Source of the DNA: Clostridia bacterium
GTDB lineage: Bacteria > Bacillota > Clostridia > UBA1381
Direction: 5' to 3'
Assembly (NCBI GenBank): GCA_026418715.1
Contig: JAOAAV010000043.1
Location: forward strand, 1-36,701
Length of the DNA: 36,701 bases
Of the stretch, positions 25,182 to 34,070 are shown one piece after another. Both the position numbers and the translations under genes were made by a program. Under the pieces are notes generated by a model. It saw nothing but the letters and a program-made list of their open reading frames with translations, made no database searches and had not been told where the DNA came from. Each line of letters opens with the position of its first letter. Position 1 is the first letter of the stretch.

Positions 25182-25850
25182 ATGAAGTATTGTGAAAAAT
25201 GCAAAGTATGCATATCGGATGACAGTAATATTTGCCCTCTGTGCCAGAGTTCTTTGGTGAATAAGGGCGAAGGAGAAACAGATTCGGTTTTTCCGTATAT
25301 TCCTACGATGTACAATAAAAATAGTCTTTTTATCCGTATTATCATTTTTGCGTCAATTGCGGCATCTGTTATTTCCGTTATTGTAAATTTAATCGTTTCC
25401 ACCAAGGTGCTTTGGTCCTTGTTTGTTGTAGGAGGAATAATGTGTTTGTGGATTTCACTGGCGGTAAATATCCGCAAGGTTAAAAACATTCCTAAAGTTA
25501 TATTGCATCAGGTGGCGGTGAGCAGTGTTTTGGTACTGATTTGGGATAAATTTACAGGATGGCATAATTGGTCTGTTGATTATGTGCTTCCTTTTTTGTT
25601 TGTCGGAGCGAATATATCGCTTGGAATTATTTCTAAATTGATGAAGCTTAAAACGGATAATATTATATTTTATTTTCTTATGAACATTCTTTTTGGAATT
25701 ATACCAATAGGCTTTTTAGCTTCAGGCAGGCTTACGGTTTTATATCCATCTCTTGTTTCAGTCGGCTGCAGCATTATTGCTTTTTCTGCCTTGATTTTAT
25801 TTAAGGGAGGAGCAGTAAAAGATGAATTGGAAAGCAGATTTCATTTGTAA
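25182..25850 (+). CDS. DUF6320-like zinc-ribbon membrane protein
   Basis: The 222-residue protein begins with a zinc ribbon (C4, C7, C10 and C18xxC21) followed by six or more hydrophobic segments from about residue 48 on. This matches a family I recall as DUF6320, which often accompanies HxxxDG acyltransferase-like genes in Clostridia; here it follows one by 6 bases. Function is unknown; it may hold or assist the acyltransferase at the membrane. AAGGAAGGGA lies about 13 bases before ATG 25182, longer than usual. Confidence 0.72.
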   Translation: MKYCEKCKVCISDDSNICPLCQSSLVNKGEGETDSVFPYIPTMYNKNSLFIRIIIFASIAASVISVIVNLIVSTKVLWSLFVVGGIMCLWISLAVNIRKVKNIPKVILHQVAVSSVLVLIWDKFTGWHNWSVDYVLPFLFVGANISLGIISKLMKLKTDNIIFYFLMNILFGIIPIGFLASGRLTVLYPSLVSVGCSIIAFSALILFKGGAVKDELESRFHL

Positions 25851-25907
25851 TACAATAAAACAACCGAGTGTTTTTCATTCTGAAAAACACTCGGTTGTTT
25901 TATTGTA
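25851..25907. terminator. Large bidirectional terminator between convergent genes
   Basis: Perfect 27-base inverted repeats (25851-25877 and 25881-25907) leave a 3-base loop. A GC-containing core (CCGAGTG/CACTCGG) is flanked by A- and T-rich parts that give a T-run on either strand. It ends the membrane-protein gene and the minus-strand SLH gene, whose stop is 3 bases away. Confidence 0.85.
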
Positions 25908-25909
25908 AA

Positions 25910-27991
25910 TTATTGTATTGGTTTTAGAACTCCGCCGCCCGACAAGGAAACAGTCTTCCCGCTAAGCCAGCTGTTTGACGAATTTGTGCTGTCATAATAA
26001 ATGGTGTGTCCGTTGTCTATGATATTGGATAACGAAGTGTCTTCTGAAACAATCGCAGATAAATATGAATCTCCAGTCACATTCCATTTGCTGGAAGAAT
26101 CTAAGGTAATGGAAACAGATTTTGCTGTGTTGGCTTCGTTAATTGCTCCCGTGAGCACTGTATTATTTTTTAGTGTCATGTCTATTGTGCTTATGCTGTC
26201 GCAAAGGACATCGCCATCTAAGGTCTCGTTATCTGCGGTAAATGTCAAGCGTCCGCCATTTGAACCTTCAGTTCCCCAACTGTCTTTGCTTGCGGATATC
26301 AGTATACCGTCTTTTCCAACAATTTCAGCACCGCTTATATTGATTACGGCATCCGTATTTGTGATATAAAACACAGGGCCTGTTTCTGCTGTAAGACTTC
26401 CCCCGGTCATGTTAAAAAAGCTGGTTCCTACACCCGCATCGCCAGAGAAGCTTTGATACATCATAATTCCATGCTTCTTCATTCCGTACAGAACGGAATC
26501 ATTTAAAGTAATGGAATTTTTACCTTCAATTACGGCAGCTTCGGAACCTGTGGCGGTTAGTGTTGAGTTATTTACAGTGATATTTCCGGTCGAATAAATA
26601 CCGGGTGAACCTGCGCCAGCAGTATTGCAGACAGAATTTGAAACCGTTATGGTTCCTTCGCCTCTGTCCGTGGCAATTGCTGCACAATGTTCGCCCTGAG
26701 TAGTAATGTTTAGATTATCTCCTATAATTGTTCCGCCGTAGGTCGCGTCAAGCCCGCGGGCAGAGTCTGTGGTGGTATTTATCGTAACATCCGACACGTT
26801 TATTGTGGCGCCTTCGCCTGTTGCAAATATTGCATTTGCACCTTTGCCAGAGGTTGTTACCGTTGAATTTTTAAGAGTAAGAGTACTTCCTTTTTGTACT
26901 AAAACAGCAGCATCGATTCCGTAAAACTCGCTGTCATTCATCGTGGTCACTTCGCTTGATGAGCTTATCTGAGAGTCTGTAAGAGTGAGATTTGCCCCGT
27001 TATTTACAAGAACAGCCGACTCATTTGCGTCAGTTGCGGAAATGATTTGATTGGAAAGATTTGCAGTTTCCCCGCTCAATGTATATTCACCGCTTGCTTC
27101 TACTGAAGCAGAGTTGCTGTTTTGACCGTCAGGTTTGCCGAAAGGCGCACCTGAAGGCGGAGTGCCGCCTTCTCCGCCTTCAGGTGGTGTGCCGCCCGGG
27201 CCGCCCTGACCGCCGCCCATGCTGGACACATTATAAAATACTACGGCCATTTGCGCTCTTGTCATATTATCGTTTGGAGAAAACATCCCATTGCTGCCTT
27301 GAACGATTTTCATTTTATTTAAAGTGGCAACTGCAGTTGCCGCATCGGAAGATATTTGGTCAGCATCACTAAATGCACTCAAATCTGTTGACGACATATC
27401 CGTGGGCATACCATTTGCAACCATCGCAAGATAAATCATTTCAACGGCTTCCTGCCTTGTGATTGCTCTTTCAGGTTCAAACAAATCGCCGCTTGAAGCT
27501 TTGGCAACACCTGCTGCTTTAGCTGAGGCAATCGCCGAATAATAATAGCTGTCAGCAGGCACATCCGAGAAGTTTGCCTCCGTCGTTTCGGCAAAATTAA
27601 ACTTCCGGCTCAGCATCAGAATAAAATCACCGCGCTTTATGGTGGCATCTGGTGAAAAGATACCGTCTGCAGTGCCTTTAATAATATTGTTTTCATAAAG
27701 ATAGTCTATTTGAGCAATCGCCCATGAATAACTTTCCGTCAAGTCGGAAAAATAAGAGGATACGGTCTTTGTTTCCAACTTAGTCTGACTAGGGGGAGTC
27801 CCTCCTCCCATATCGGCAGGTGGTGTTCCTTGAGGCATCTCTCCGGATGGGGGAGTGCCCATTTCCTGTTGCGTTGTTGTACCCGAAGATGAGGTATCAT
27901 CAGCCATTGCTGTTATTGCAGCTGACGACAAAGATATGCACAAAGCCAGAAATACGGAAATTCTTTTGATCAAACTTTTGGATTTATTCAC
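25910..27991 (-). CDS. SLH-anchored beta-helix-like surface protein
   Basis: The 693-residue protein has a signal peptide (about residues 1-30, ending TAMADD), a GTPP-rich linker, three SLH repeats (about 78-255, with ATIKRGD, ITRQEA and MTRAQM cores), a second GTPP/GEGG-rich linker, and then about 400 residues of short repeated strands rich in Asn, Ser, Thr and Gly, typical of a right-handed beta-helix (e.g. SGNITVNNSTLTATGSEAAV). No enzyme motif is visible. It is probably an adhesin, carbohydrate-binding or scaffold protein on the cell surface. The GTG start at 27991 has AAAGGA 9 bases upstream; an ATG upstream opens only a five-codon frame. Confidence 0.85.
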   Translation of the reverse strand: MNKSKSLIKRISVFLALCISLSSAAITAMADDTSSSGTTTQQEMGTPPSGEMPQGTPPADMGGGTPPSQTKLETKTVSSYFSDLTESYSWAIAQIDYLYENNIIKGTADGIFSPDATIKRGDFILMLSRKFNFAETTEANFSDVPADSYYYSAIASAKAAGVAKASSGDLFEPERAITRQEAVEMIYLAMVANGMPTDMSSTDLSAFSDADQISSDAATAVATLNKMKIVQGSNGMFSPNDNMTRAQMAVVFYNVSSMGGGQGGPGGTPPEGGEGGTPPSGAPFGKPDGQNSNSASVEASGEYTLSGETANLSNQIISATDANESAVLVNNGANLTLTDSQISSSSEVTTMNDSEFYGIDAAVLVQKGSTLTLKNSTVTTSGKGANAIFATGEGATINVSDVTINTTTDSARGLDATYGGTIIGDNLNITTQGEHCAAIATDRGEGTITVSNSVCNTAGAGSPGIYSTGNITVNNSTLTATGSEAAVIEGKNSITLNDSVLYGMKKHGIMMYQSFSGDAGVGTSFFNMTGGSLTAETGPVFYITNTDAVINISGAEIVGKDGILISASKDSWGTEGSNGGRLTFTADNETLDGDVLCDSISTIDMTLKNNTVLTGAINEANTAKSVSITLDSSSKWNVTGDSYLSAIVSEDTSLSNIIDNGHTIYYDSTNSSNSWLSGKTVSLSGGGVLKPIQ

Positions 27992-28111
27992 TTTTATTCA
28001 TCCTTTCTTTATTGTGTTTTCCGAAGTACAGTTTTATTATAAGCGTGACTTGTGTCAGCTTGTTGAAAGGAATATGTATTTTATATGAATTTTTATCCAT
28101 ATTGAATTGGT

Positions 28112-28140
28112 TTGACTTTGTGGCAACAGTATAATATAAT
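28112..28140 (+). promoter_or_regulatory. Promoter for the two-component system
   Basis: TTGACT (28112-28117) and TATAAT (28135-28140) are 17 bases apart, a near-consensus promoter. A second TATAAT overlaps at 28130-28135 but is too close to the -35. Transcription would start near 28147, before the ATG at 28169. Confidence 0.75.
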
Positions 28141-28168
28141 AATAAAAAATGTTCAGGGTGTACTGATT

Positions 28169-29887
28169 ATGAAAATAAAACTGTTTAAATCCGTTTTTTT
28201 GACACGGATGGTTATATATTATTCTCTTTTGCTGATATTGTTTGTATCTGCTTTCGTAGTCGTGCTTTACCGTGTGGCAGAGGACAGGCAGCAGAACGTT
28301 ACAATGCTTGCGCAGCAGGAATTGACTGCGAAGACGGCAAGTCAGCTGGATAATTATATAAAGGATATGGACGATATTGCTCAGCGTGTTATGGCTGATA
28401 CAAACGTCGTGGTATTTTTTAAAAATCTCAGTCAAGACCCTGATCCGTCAAATTACTTTGCGCAGAACATTATGCAGGCGATAGATGTTTCAAGTATTTT
28501 AAAAACAATTAACGGGCCTGCCGAACCAATGTGGAGAATCAGCGTATACAATCAGAACGGCGATTATATATATACAGGAGCATCTACCTCAAACTACGGC
28601 TTTATACAAAACAGGCTTTCGCGGACAAATGTTGCGGAACAGATGATAAATATGGCATATTCGGGTGAGTGCATTGTTGTTTCTCCGACAGACGATAGAT
28701 GGTCGGACTATTACAGCTCAAAATATATATCTGTTTTAAGACCTGTAATGAATCCATATTCAAAAAACGCATATGCGGTAGTCGAAGTGCAGCAGGATGT
28801 ATCAAAGCTTGAGAACATACTGCAGCTTCAGACGACGGGGGACATACAGCTTAGAATTTACAATAAGAACAACGAGCTTATATTTCCGAGAGAAAACGTT
28901 GAGTTGATCTCAGGTGAAAATGTTTATAAAACAAGCGCAATATCCGAAATGTCAGGATGGACGGTGGAACTTGCAAGAACCAAGCAGCAAAAATATACGG
29001 ACATATTCATTCTTTTCTTCTTTATTTATTTGGGATTGATACTTTTGATTATAGTTATCACTTATATTATAGCGCAGAAGGTAACACGTCCCCTTCAGGA
29101 ACTTAGAAAGTCCGTAAGCAGCGTTTCCGCTCATAATACAGCCATTAAAATAGATGAAGATGGCGGCATGGATGAAATTAAAGAACTTGGAGATGCTTTC
29201 TCGAACGTGCTTCATCGAATGACAGAAGCGGCTGAGCATGAAAAAAAGGCATATTCTCTCGCGCTTCAGGCGCAAATGAATCCTCACTTTCTGTTTAATA
29301 CATTATCGGTGATAAGTGCCGTGGGTATGGAGGCGGGGAGTGACAAGATTGTAAACATATGTCAAATGGTATCCGATATGCTGCGCTATGTGGCATCATA
29401 TGAATCGGGATTTGTACCTTTGGGCGATGAAATAGCACATACAAAAAATTATCTTGAACTTATGAAGGCGAGGTATGAGGAATATTTTTTGTATGATATA
29501 TTCATTGACGAGAAGGTAAATTCTATTTTGGTGCCGAAGCTTATACTTCAGCCATTGGTTGAAAATTGTTTCAGGCACGCCTTTTCAAATACTGAACCTC
29601 CGTGGATTGTGCATATCAGAGTATGGATGGAAAATGATTGGTGGCATATTGAGGTAAAGGACAACGGAGTTGGCATACCGGATGCACAGATACAAGCAAT
29701 TAATGAAAAAATAAAGGAATACAGCGAGAATATCACTGAGGGCTATAAGGAGCTTAAAATAGGCGGGCTGGGGTTAATCAGTACAATTACACGTTTGAAG
29801 CTTATGATGGGCGTAAATATTGTTTATAAAATAAAGGCGGAAGAAAATGGAGGGACGTTAATTCGTATAGACGGAGAAACTGTGTGA
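28169..29887 (+). CDS. YesM-type sensor histidine kinase
   Basis: The 572-residue membrane kinase has a transmembrane segment at about residues 13-33, an extracellular sensing region of about 240 residues, a second segment at about 275-298, a HAMP domain, the His_kinase box QAQMNPHFLFNTLSV with phospho-acceptor His373, the N-box LVENCFRHAF, and G-boxes DNGVGIP and GGLGLIS. The LytS/YesM layout and its AraC-type partner 12 bases downstream are typical of systems controlling sugar uptake and polysaccharide use. ATG 28169 follows CAGGGTG; any earlier start would lie in the promoter. The ligand is unknown; the adjacent transporter suggests a sugar. Confidence 0.92.
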   Translation: MKIKLFKSVFLTRMVIYYSLLLILFVSAFVVVLYRVAEDRQQNVTMLAQQELTAKTASQLDNYIKDMDDIAQRVMADTNVVVFFKNLSQDPDPSNYFAQNIMQAIDVSSILKTINGPAEPMWRISVYNQNGDYIYTGASTSNYGFIQNRLSRTNVAEQMINMAYSGECIVVSPTDDRWSDYYSSKYISVLRPVMNPYSKNAYAVVEVQQDVSKLENILQLQTTGDIQLRIYNKNNELIFPRENVELISGENVYKTSAISEMSGWTVELARTKQQKYTDIFILFFFIYLGLILLIIVITYIIAQKVTRPLQELRKSVSSVSAHNTAIKIDEDGGMDEIKELGDAFSNVLHRMTEAAEHEKKAYSLALQAQMNPHFLFNTLSVISAVGMEAGSDKIVNICQMVSDMLRYVASYESGFVPLGDEIAHTKNYLELMKARYEEYFLYDIFIDEKVNSILVPKLILQPLVENCFRHAFSNTEPPWIVHIRVWMENDWWHIEVKDNGVGIPDAQIQAINEKIKEYSENITEGYKELKIGGLGLISTITRLKLMMGVNIVYKIKAEENGGTLIRIDGETV

Positions 29888-29899
29888 GGAGGGTGTTTT

Positions 29900-31378
29900 G
29901 TGTTCAGAGTTTTGGTAGCGGAGGATGAACCGCCTATTATGAGAGCGATAGTGGGAGCAATTGAACAGGGAAATCCAAATTTTCATATTGTTGCGACGGC
30001 CATAAACGGGAAAAAAGCAATTGAGGAATTGGAAAAAAATCATATTGACGTGGTTTTTACAGATATTCGCATGCCTGTTATGGATGGGCTTTCCCTTGCA
30101 AAACATATCAGAGAAAATTATCCCTACGTACTTACCGTCATTATAAGCGGATATCAGGATTTTGAATATGCAAGACAGGCGATTGAATTCAAGGCGTATG
30201 ACTATTTGCTAAAGCCTATATCGAAAGACAAGCTTTCTGTTGTATTGGCGCACATTGAAGAAGAGCTTTCCCGAAAAAAGCATGAAATGAAAAGAAATAT
30301 GCTTTCAAATGCCATAATTGATAAAAAAGAGGTATTTGCGGACTCGGAGTGCATTGTTATCTTAATATGCGCAGGCGCGATGCTTATGTACGGGAACGAT
30401 ACCTTGGTGCCGGCCCTTGCGTTTTGGGATAAAGTATCTATTGATGATATTTTATCTTCCATTGTTGAGGGAGAGGAAGGATATATCGTTTTTCACGGGA
30501 ATTTTGTTTCTGAGAGGATTGTTGTAATTGAGCCGGCGTCAAGACAGCGTATGAACGAAATAGCCCAGAGTATTTTTGAAAAAATTTCAAAAATAGGCAT
30601 CACCGTTACAATTGCTTGCAGAGGCGGAATTAAGCTTTCGGAAGCGGGAGAAAATTTTGCAAAGCTTAGAGAATGTGCTTTAAGGAATGTTATACTTACA
30701 AAGTCACAGATTTTATATTACGACGATATAAAAGAAAAAGACACTGTTTGCGACTATTCCATAGAGCAGCTTGAAGCTGCTGCAAAAGCAATATCAACAG
30801 GAAATATGAAAAAGGTAAAGGATTTTTTAATTTCCGTTTTCTGCAGTATGGAAAAAAACAATGCCACACAAGAAGATGTCATGAATTTTTTAGATATGCT
30901 TGTCAATCAATATTATCTGCAAAATCCGTCGGCGGATAAGAAAATAGGGATTATAAAAAGGGAAATCCGCGGAGCAGTTGCAAATTTTTTGGATTACGAA
31001 AGTCTTGCGGAGGATATTTCATCTATTATATCCGCTATAAAAACTGAGAATAAAAACGGAAAACAGCCTAAGCTGATAGAGGAGATAGAAGTGTATCTAA
31101 TAAAGAATTATAATAAAAGTATTACGAATACCGTATTATCAAAGGAATTCGGATTTGTTCCCTCATATATCAGCAGGTTGTTCAGGCAATATAAAGGAGT
31201 ATCTCCGAGTGAATATCTCATACGTTACAGAATTGAAAAGGCAAAGCAGCTCATGAAAGAGAATCCGGATTTATTGGTAAAGGAAATTGCCGATATGGTA
31301 GGTTTTAAGGAAGCATATTATTTTTCCAAGACATTCAAAAAGGAAACAGGCGTATGGCCGAGCGATTATCATGGATAG
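29900..31378 (+). CDS. YesN-type response regulator, AraC family DNA-binding
   Basis: The 492-residue regulator has an N-terminal receiver domain with phospho-acceptor Asp55 (VVFTDIRMP) and Lys105 (LLKPISK), a middle region of about 250 residues, and a C-terminal pair of AraC-type helix-turn-helices (TNTVLSKEFGFVPSYISRLFRQYKGVSPSEYL and KEIADMVGFKEAYYFSKTFKKETG). GTG 29900 follows GAGGAGGG by 6 bases. It is the cognate partner of the histidine kinase and the most likely activator of the downstream ABC importer. A terminator overlaps its stop codon. Confidence 0.93.
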   Translation: MFRVLVAEDEPPIMRAIVGAIEQGNPNFHIVATAINGKKAIEELEKNHIDVVFTDIRMPVMDGLSLAKHIRENYPYVLTVIISGYQDFEYARQAIEFKAYDYLLKPISKDKLSVVLAHIEEELSRKKHEMKRNMLSNAIIDKKEVFADSECIVILICAGAMLMYGNDTLVPALAFWDKVSIDDILSSIVEGEEGYIVFHGNFVSERIVVIEPASRQRMNEIAQSIFEKISKIGITVTIACRGGIKLSEAGENFAKLRECALRNVILTKSQILYYDDIKEKDTVCDYSIEQLEAAAKAISTGNMKKVKDFLISVFCSMEKNNATQEDVMNFLDMLVNQYYLQNPSADKKIGIIKREIRGAVANFLDYESLAEDISSIISAIKTENKNGKQPKLIEEIEVYLIKNYNKSITNTVLSKEFGFVPSYISRLFRQYKGVSPSEYLIRYRIEKAKQLMKENPDLLVKEIADMVGFKEAYYFSKTFKKETGVWPSDYHG

Positions 31379-31405
31379 AAGGTTTTAAATAACCTTCTTT
31401 TTTTA
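31377..31405 (+). terminator. Intrinsic terminator after the response regulator
   Basis: An 8-bp perfect stem (31377-31384 with 31391-31398), a 6-base loop and a run of Ts up to 31405 begin right at the stop codon. This separates the regulator operon from the transporter operon, so the latter needs its own promoter. Confidence 0.85.
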
Positions 31406-31500
31406 TGAAAAATACTGATACACACACCTTGTATTTATTTGCAATATGTGCAAAACATATAATAGTTCTGATTTTTACATTTTATGTTTCGATATTTACA

Positions 31501-31529
31501 TTTACGCTTTGTATCAAAATTGATAAAAT
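31501..31529 (+). promoter_or_regulatory. Possible promoter of the ABC importer operon
   Basis: TTTACG (31501-31506) and TAAAAT (31524-31529) are 17 bases apart and 41 bases before the ATPase start. Both boxes are imperfect, as expected of a promoter needing an activator. I saw no convincing catabolite (cre) site in the 165 bases upstream. Confidence 0.4.
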
Positions 31530-31570
31530 ATACACGTAAGATAAGACTGTTGCAAGAGAGGGTGAGTGAT

Positions 31571-33064
31571 ATGTCTGAATATATTCTTGAGTTGCGGGGA
31601 ATTACAAAAATTTTCCCTGGAGTAAAAGCTTTGGATAATGTTCATTTTCAGCTCAAAGAAGGGGAAATACACGCTTTGATGGGCGAAAACGGAGCGGGCA
31701 AGTCAACATTTATCAAGGTGATTACCGGAGTTCATGAGCCTGAGGAAGGCGAAATATTTTTAAACGGAAAAAAGGTTGTGTTTAAAAATCCAAAAGAAGC
31801 GCAGAAAATGAGTATTGCAGCAATTTACCAACATGGTACTGCTTATCAGCATCTGAGCGTTACCGAAAATATTTTTATGGGACATGAAGAGCTATATAAG
31901 ACAGGCATACTTAATTGGAAAAAGATGCATGCGGACGCGAGAAAGCTTTTGAGAGAATTAGGCAGTGACATTGATCCGAAAACCAATATGGGACATTTAA
32001 CTGTTGCGGAGCAGCAAATTGTAGAAATTGCCAAGGCGATTTCCACCAATGCGAGAATTATCATTATGGATGAGCCAACTGCGGCACTTTCCAAAAGAGA
32101 ATGTGAACAGCTTTATAAAATTACGGAAAAATTAAGAGATGACGGCTGTTCAATTATTTTTATTTCTCACCGTTTTGAGGATATGTACCGTCTGGCATCA
32201 CGGGTTACGGTTTTTAGAGATGCAAAATATATCGGTACATGGGGTGTAAATGAAATTTCCAACGATGTTTTAATTTCAAAAATGGTCGGAAGAGAAATTA
32301 CGCAAATCTATCCTAAGCAGAAGGTTGATTTTGGAGAAGAGATTTTTCGAGTAGAAGGACTTTCAAAGGTCGGGTATTATAAGGACGTGAGTTTTTCTTT
32401 GAGAAAGGGAGAAATTCTTGCAATGACGGGTTTGGTTGGCGCAGGAAGAACTGAGGTTTGCCATGGAATTTTCGGTATTGAAACCCTTGACGAAGGAAAA
32501 ATCTATTTGGAGGGTAAGGAAGTAAAAATAAAATCTCCACTTGATGCGATGAATGCTGGTATCGGCTATTTGCCTGAAGACAGACAAAAGCAGGGTTTGA
32601 TTTTAGATTGGAGTATTTGCGACAATATAACACTTGCCACACTTGAAAAATTTACAAAAGGTACGATTATAAACAGAAAGAAAGAAAGAGCAAAGGCAAA
32701 AGAACTTGCCGAAATGGTAAAAACAAAGGCACTGAGCGTATTTGACAAAGCAAACTCCTTGTCTGGAGGAAATCAGCAGAAAATAATCGTTGCAAAGCTT
32801 TTGAATTCGGACCTTAAAGTAGTTATACTTGATGAACCTACCAAAGGTGTTGATGTCGGAGCTAAGGCGCAAATTTATGAGATTATGTCCAAGCTTGCCG
32901 CACAAGGCTACGGCGTGATTATGATTTCCTCGGAAATGCCCGAGGTGCTCGGAATGGCGGATACAATTCTTGTTATGAAGGAAGGAAGAGTATCCAAAAT
33001 ATTTGAGAATGCTTCTGAAGTAACTCAGGAGCAAATTTTAGAAGCAGCTATGAATATCGGCTAA
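31571..33064 (+). CDS. Sugar ABC importer ATPase, dual nucleotide-binding domains (rhamnose/ribose type)
   Basis: The 497-residue protein energises uptake in the CUT2 group (RbsA/MglA-like). The first domain has Walker A GENGAGKST and Walker B IIIMDEPTAAL; the second has a degenerate GLVGAGRTE in place of Walker A, LSGGNQQK as signature and VVILDEPTKGVDVGA. ATG 31571 is chosen because GAGAGGG lies about 8 bases upstream and it gives a typical start at ILELRGITKIFPGVKAL; the frame extends upstream to 31484 through the promoter. It is the first gene of a complete four-gene importer. Confidence 0.93.
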   Translation: MSEYILELRGITKIFPGVKALDNVHFQLKEGEIHALMGENGAGKSTFIKVITGVHEPEEGEIFLNGKKVVFKNPKEAQKMSIAAIYQHGTAYQHLSVTENIFMGHEELYKTGILNWKKMHADARKLLRELGSDIDPKTNMGHLTVAEQQIVEIAKAISTNARIIIMDEPTAALSKRECEQLYKITEKLRDDGCSIIFISHRFEDMYRLASRVTVFRDAKYIGTWGVNEISNDVLISKMVGREITQIYPKQKVDFGEEIFRVEGLSKVGYYKDVSFSLRKGEILAMTGLVGAGRTEVCHGIFGIETLDEGKIYLEGKEVKIKSPLDAMNAGIGYLPEDRQKQGLILDWSICDNITLATLEKFTKGTIINRKKERAKAKELAEMVKTKALSVFDKANSLSGGNQQKIIVAKLLNSDLKVVILDEPTKGVDVGAKAQIYEIMSKLAAQGYGVIMISSEMPEVLGMADTILVMKEGRVSKIFENASEVTQEQILEAAMNIG

Positions 33065-33077
33065 AGGGGTGAGAAGG

Positions 33078-34070
33078 GTGAATAACATAAAGAAATTTTT
33101 CTTTTCTAATGTGAGAGAGCTTAGTTTAATTTTGGTTATTATATTTATTTCGATTTTTGTACAATTTAGAAGCGGAGGCAACTTTCTGACTTCGGAAAAT
33201 ATCCGTGATTTATTTACCGAATCTGCTATTTTGGCGATTTTGTCGGTTGGAATGATGATGGTAATTATTACCGCAGGAATTGACCTTTCCATAGGTGCGG
33301 TTATGGCTTTAGCTGGTATGATTGGTACAACGCTCTTGAAAAATAACCAGGCACTGAGCCCGATTATAATAATTCTTGTAGCAATTTTGGTTGGAACTGT
33401 ATGTGGTATGATAAACGGCGTATTGGTTTCAAGGCTTAGGATATTGCCGATTATCGCAACGCTTGGCATGATGAATGTATTCAGAGGAATTACCTATATC
33501 GTCAGCGGCGGCGGCTGGGTTCTTCAAAACAATATGTCGCAGGCGTTTTTGGGAGTTGCGACGGGCAGTATACTTGGAATAAACAATCTCGTGGCGATTG
33601 CAATTTTGATATATGTAATAGGTTATATATTTTTAAATTATACGAGAACAGGACGTCAGATTTACGCTGTAGGCAACAGCGAGGAGTCGGCAATGGTAAG
33701 CGGCATTAAAACTAAGAAAATATTGTGGCTTTCTTATACTCTAATGGGAGCAATTGCAGGTCTTGCAGGCATATTGTATGTGTGCAAATTTGCGGCGGCG
33801 CAGGGAGAAACGGCTGTAGGCTACGAAATGAATGTAATTGCAGCATGCGTGCTTGGCGGAGTGAGCATATCTGGCGGCATGGGCAGGGTGCAGGGTGTGC
33901 TTTTGGGTGCGCTGATGCTTGGTATTTTGAATAATGCAATGCCTCTTATCAACGTATCGGTATTCTGGCAGGAGGCGGTAAGAGGTCTAATCATTTTGTT
34001 GTCTGTTATTTCTAACGCAATTATACAAAGGAACGTGGAAGTGAAGGCTTTGAGAAGGAGGAATATCTGA
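33078..34070 (+). CDS. Sugar ABC importer permease 1
   Basis: The 330-residue permease belongs to the RbsC/BPD_transp_2 family with about eight to ten membrane segments and the conserved ITAGIDLSIGAVMAL and NGVLVSRLRILPIIATLGMM region, plus AACVLGGVSISGGMGRVQG near the C-terminus. GTG 33078 is preferred, since AAAGGGG (33063-33069) is suitably spaced from it; GTG 33069 lies inside that site. It overlaps the second permease by one base (stop TGA shares with the next ATG), which implies coupled translation and a heterodimeric channel. Confidence 0.92.
   Translation: MNNIKKFFFSNVRELSLILVIIFISIFVQFRSGGNFLTSENIRDLFTESAILAILSVGMMMVIITAGIDLSIGAVMALAGMIGTTLLKNNQALSPIIIILVAILVGTVCGMINGVLVSRLRILPIIATLGMMNVFRGITYIVSGGGWVLQNNMSQAFLGVATGSILGINNLVAIAILIYVIGYIFLNYTRTGRQIYAVGNSEESAMVSGIKTKKILWLSYTLMGAIAGLAGILYVCKFAAAQGETAVGYEMNVIAACVLGGVSISGGMGRVQGVLLGALMLGILNNAMPLINVSVFWQEAVRGLIILLSVISNAIIQRNVEVKALRRRNI

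Noticed and set aside
26001-26369. 122-codon plus-strand frame inside the minus-strand SLH gene
   Set aside because: It is the reverse of the repeated beta-helix coding region and lacks any recognisable domain.
25910-27991. Repeats in the beta-helix region as a possible CRISPR or tandem array
   Set aside because: The repetition is at the protein level (short strands) with no fixed-length DNA unit or spacers.
31406-31570. Catabolite-responsive (cre) site before the importer
   Set aside because: No match to the cre consensus was found; only AT-rich promoter-like boxes are present.
33038-33469. 143-codon minus-strand frame opposite the first permease
   Set aside because: Its Ile/Thr-rich composition is the mirror of a membrane protein gene; similar shadows occur opposite the second permease (34219-34632).
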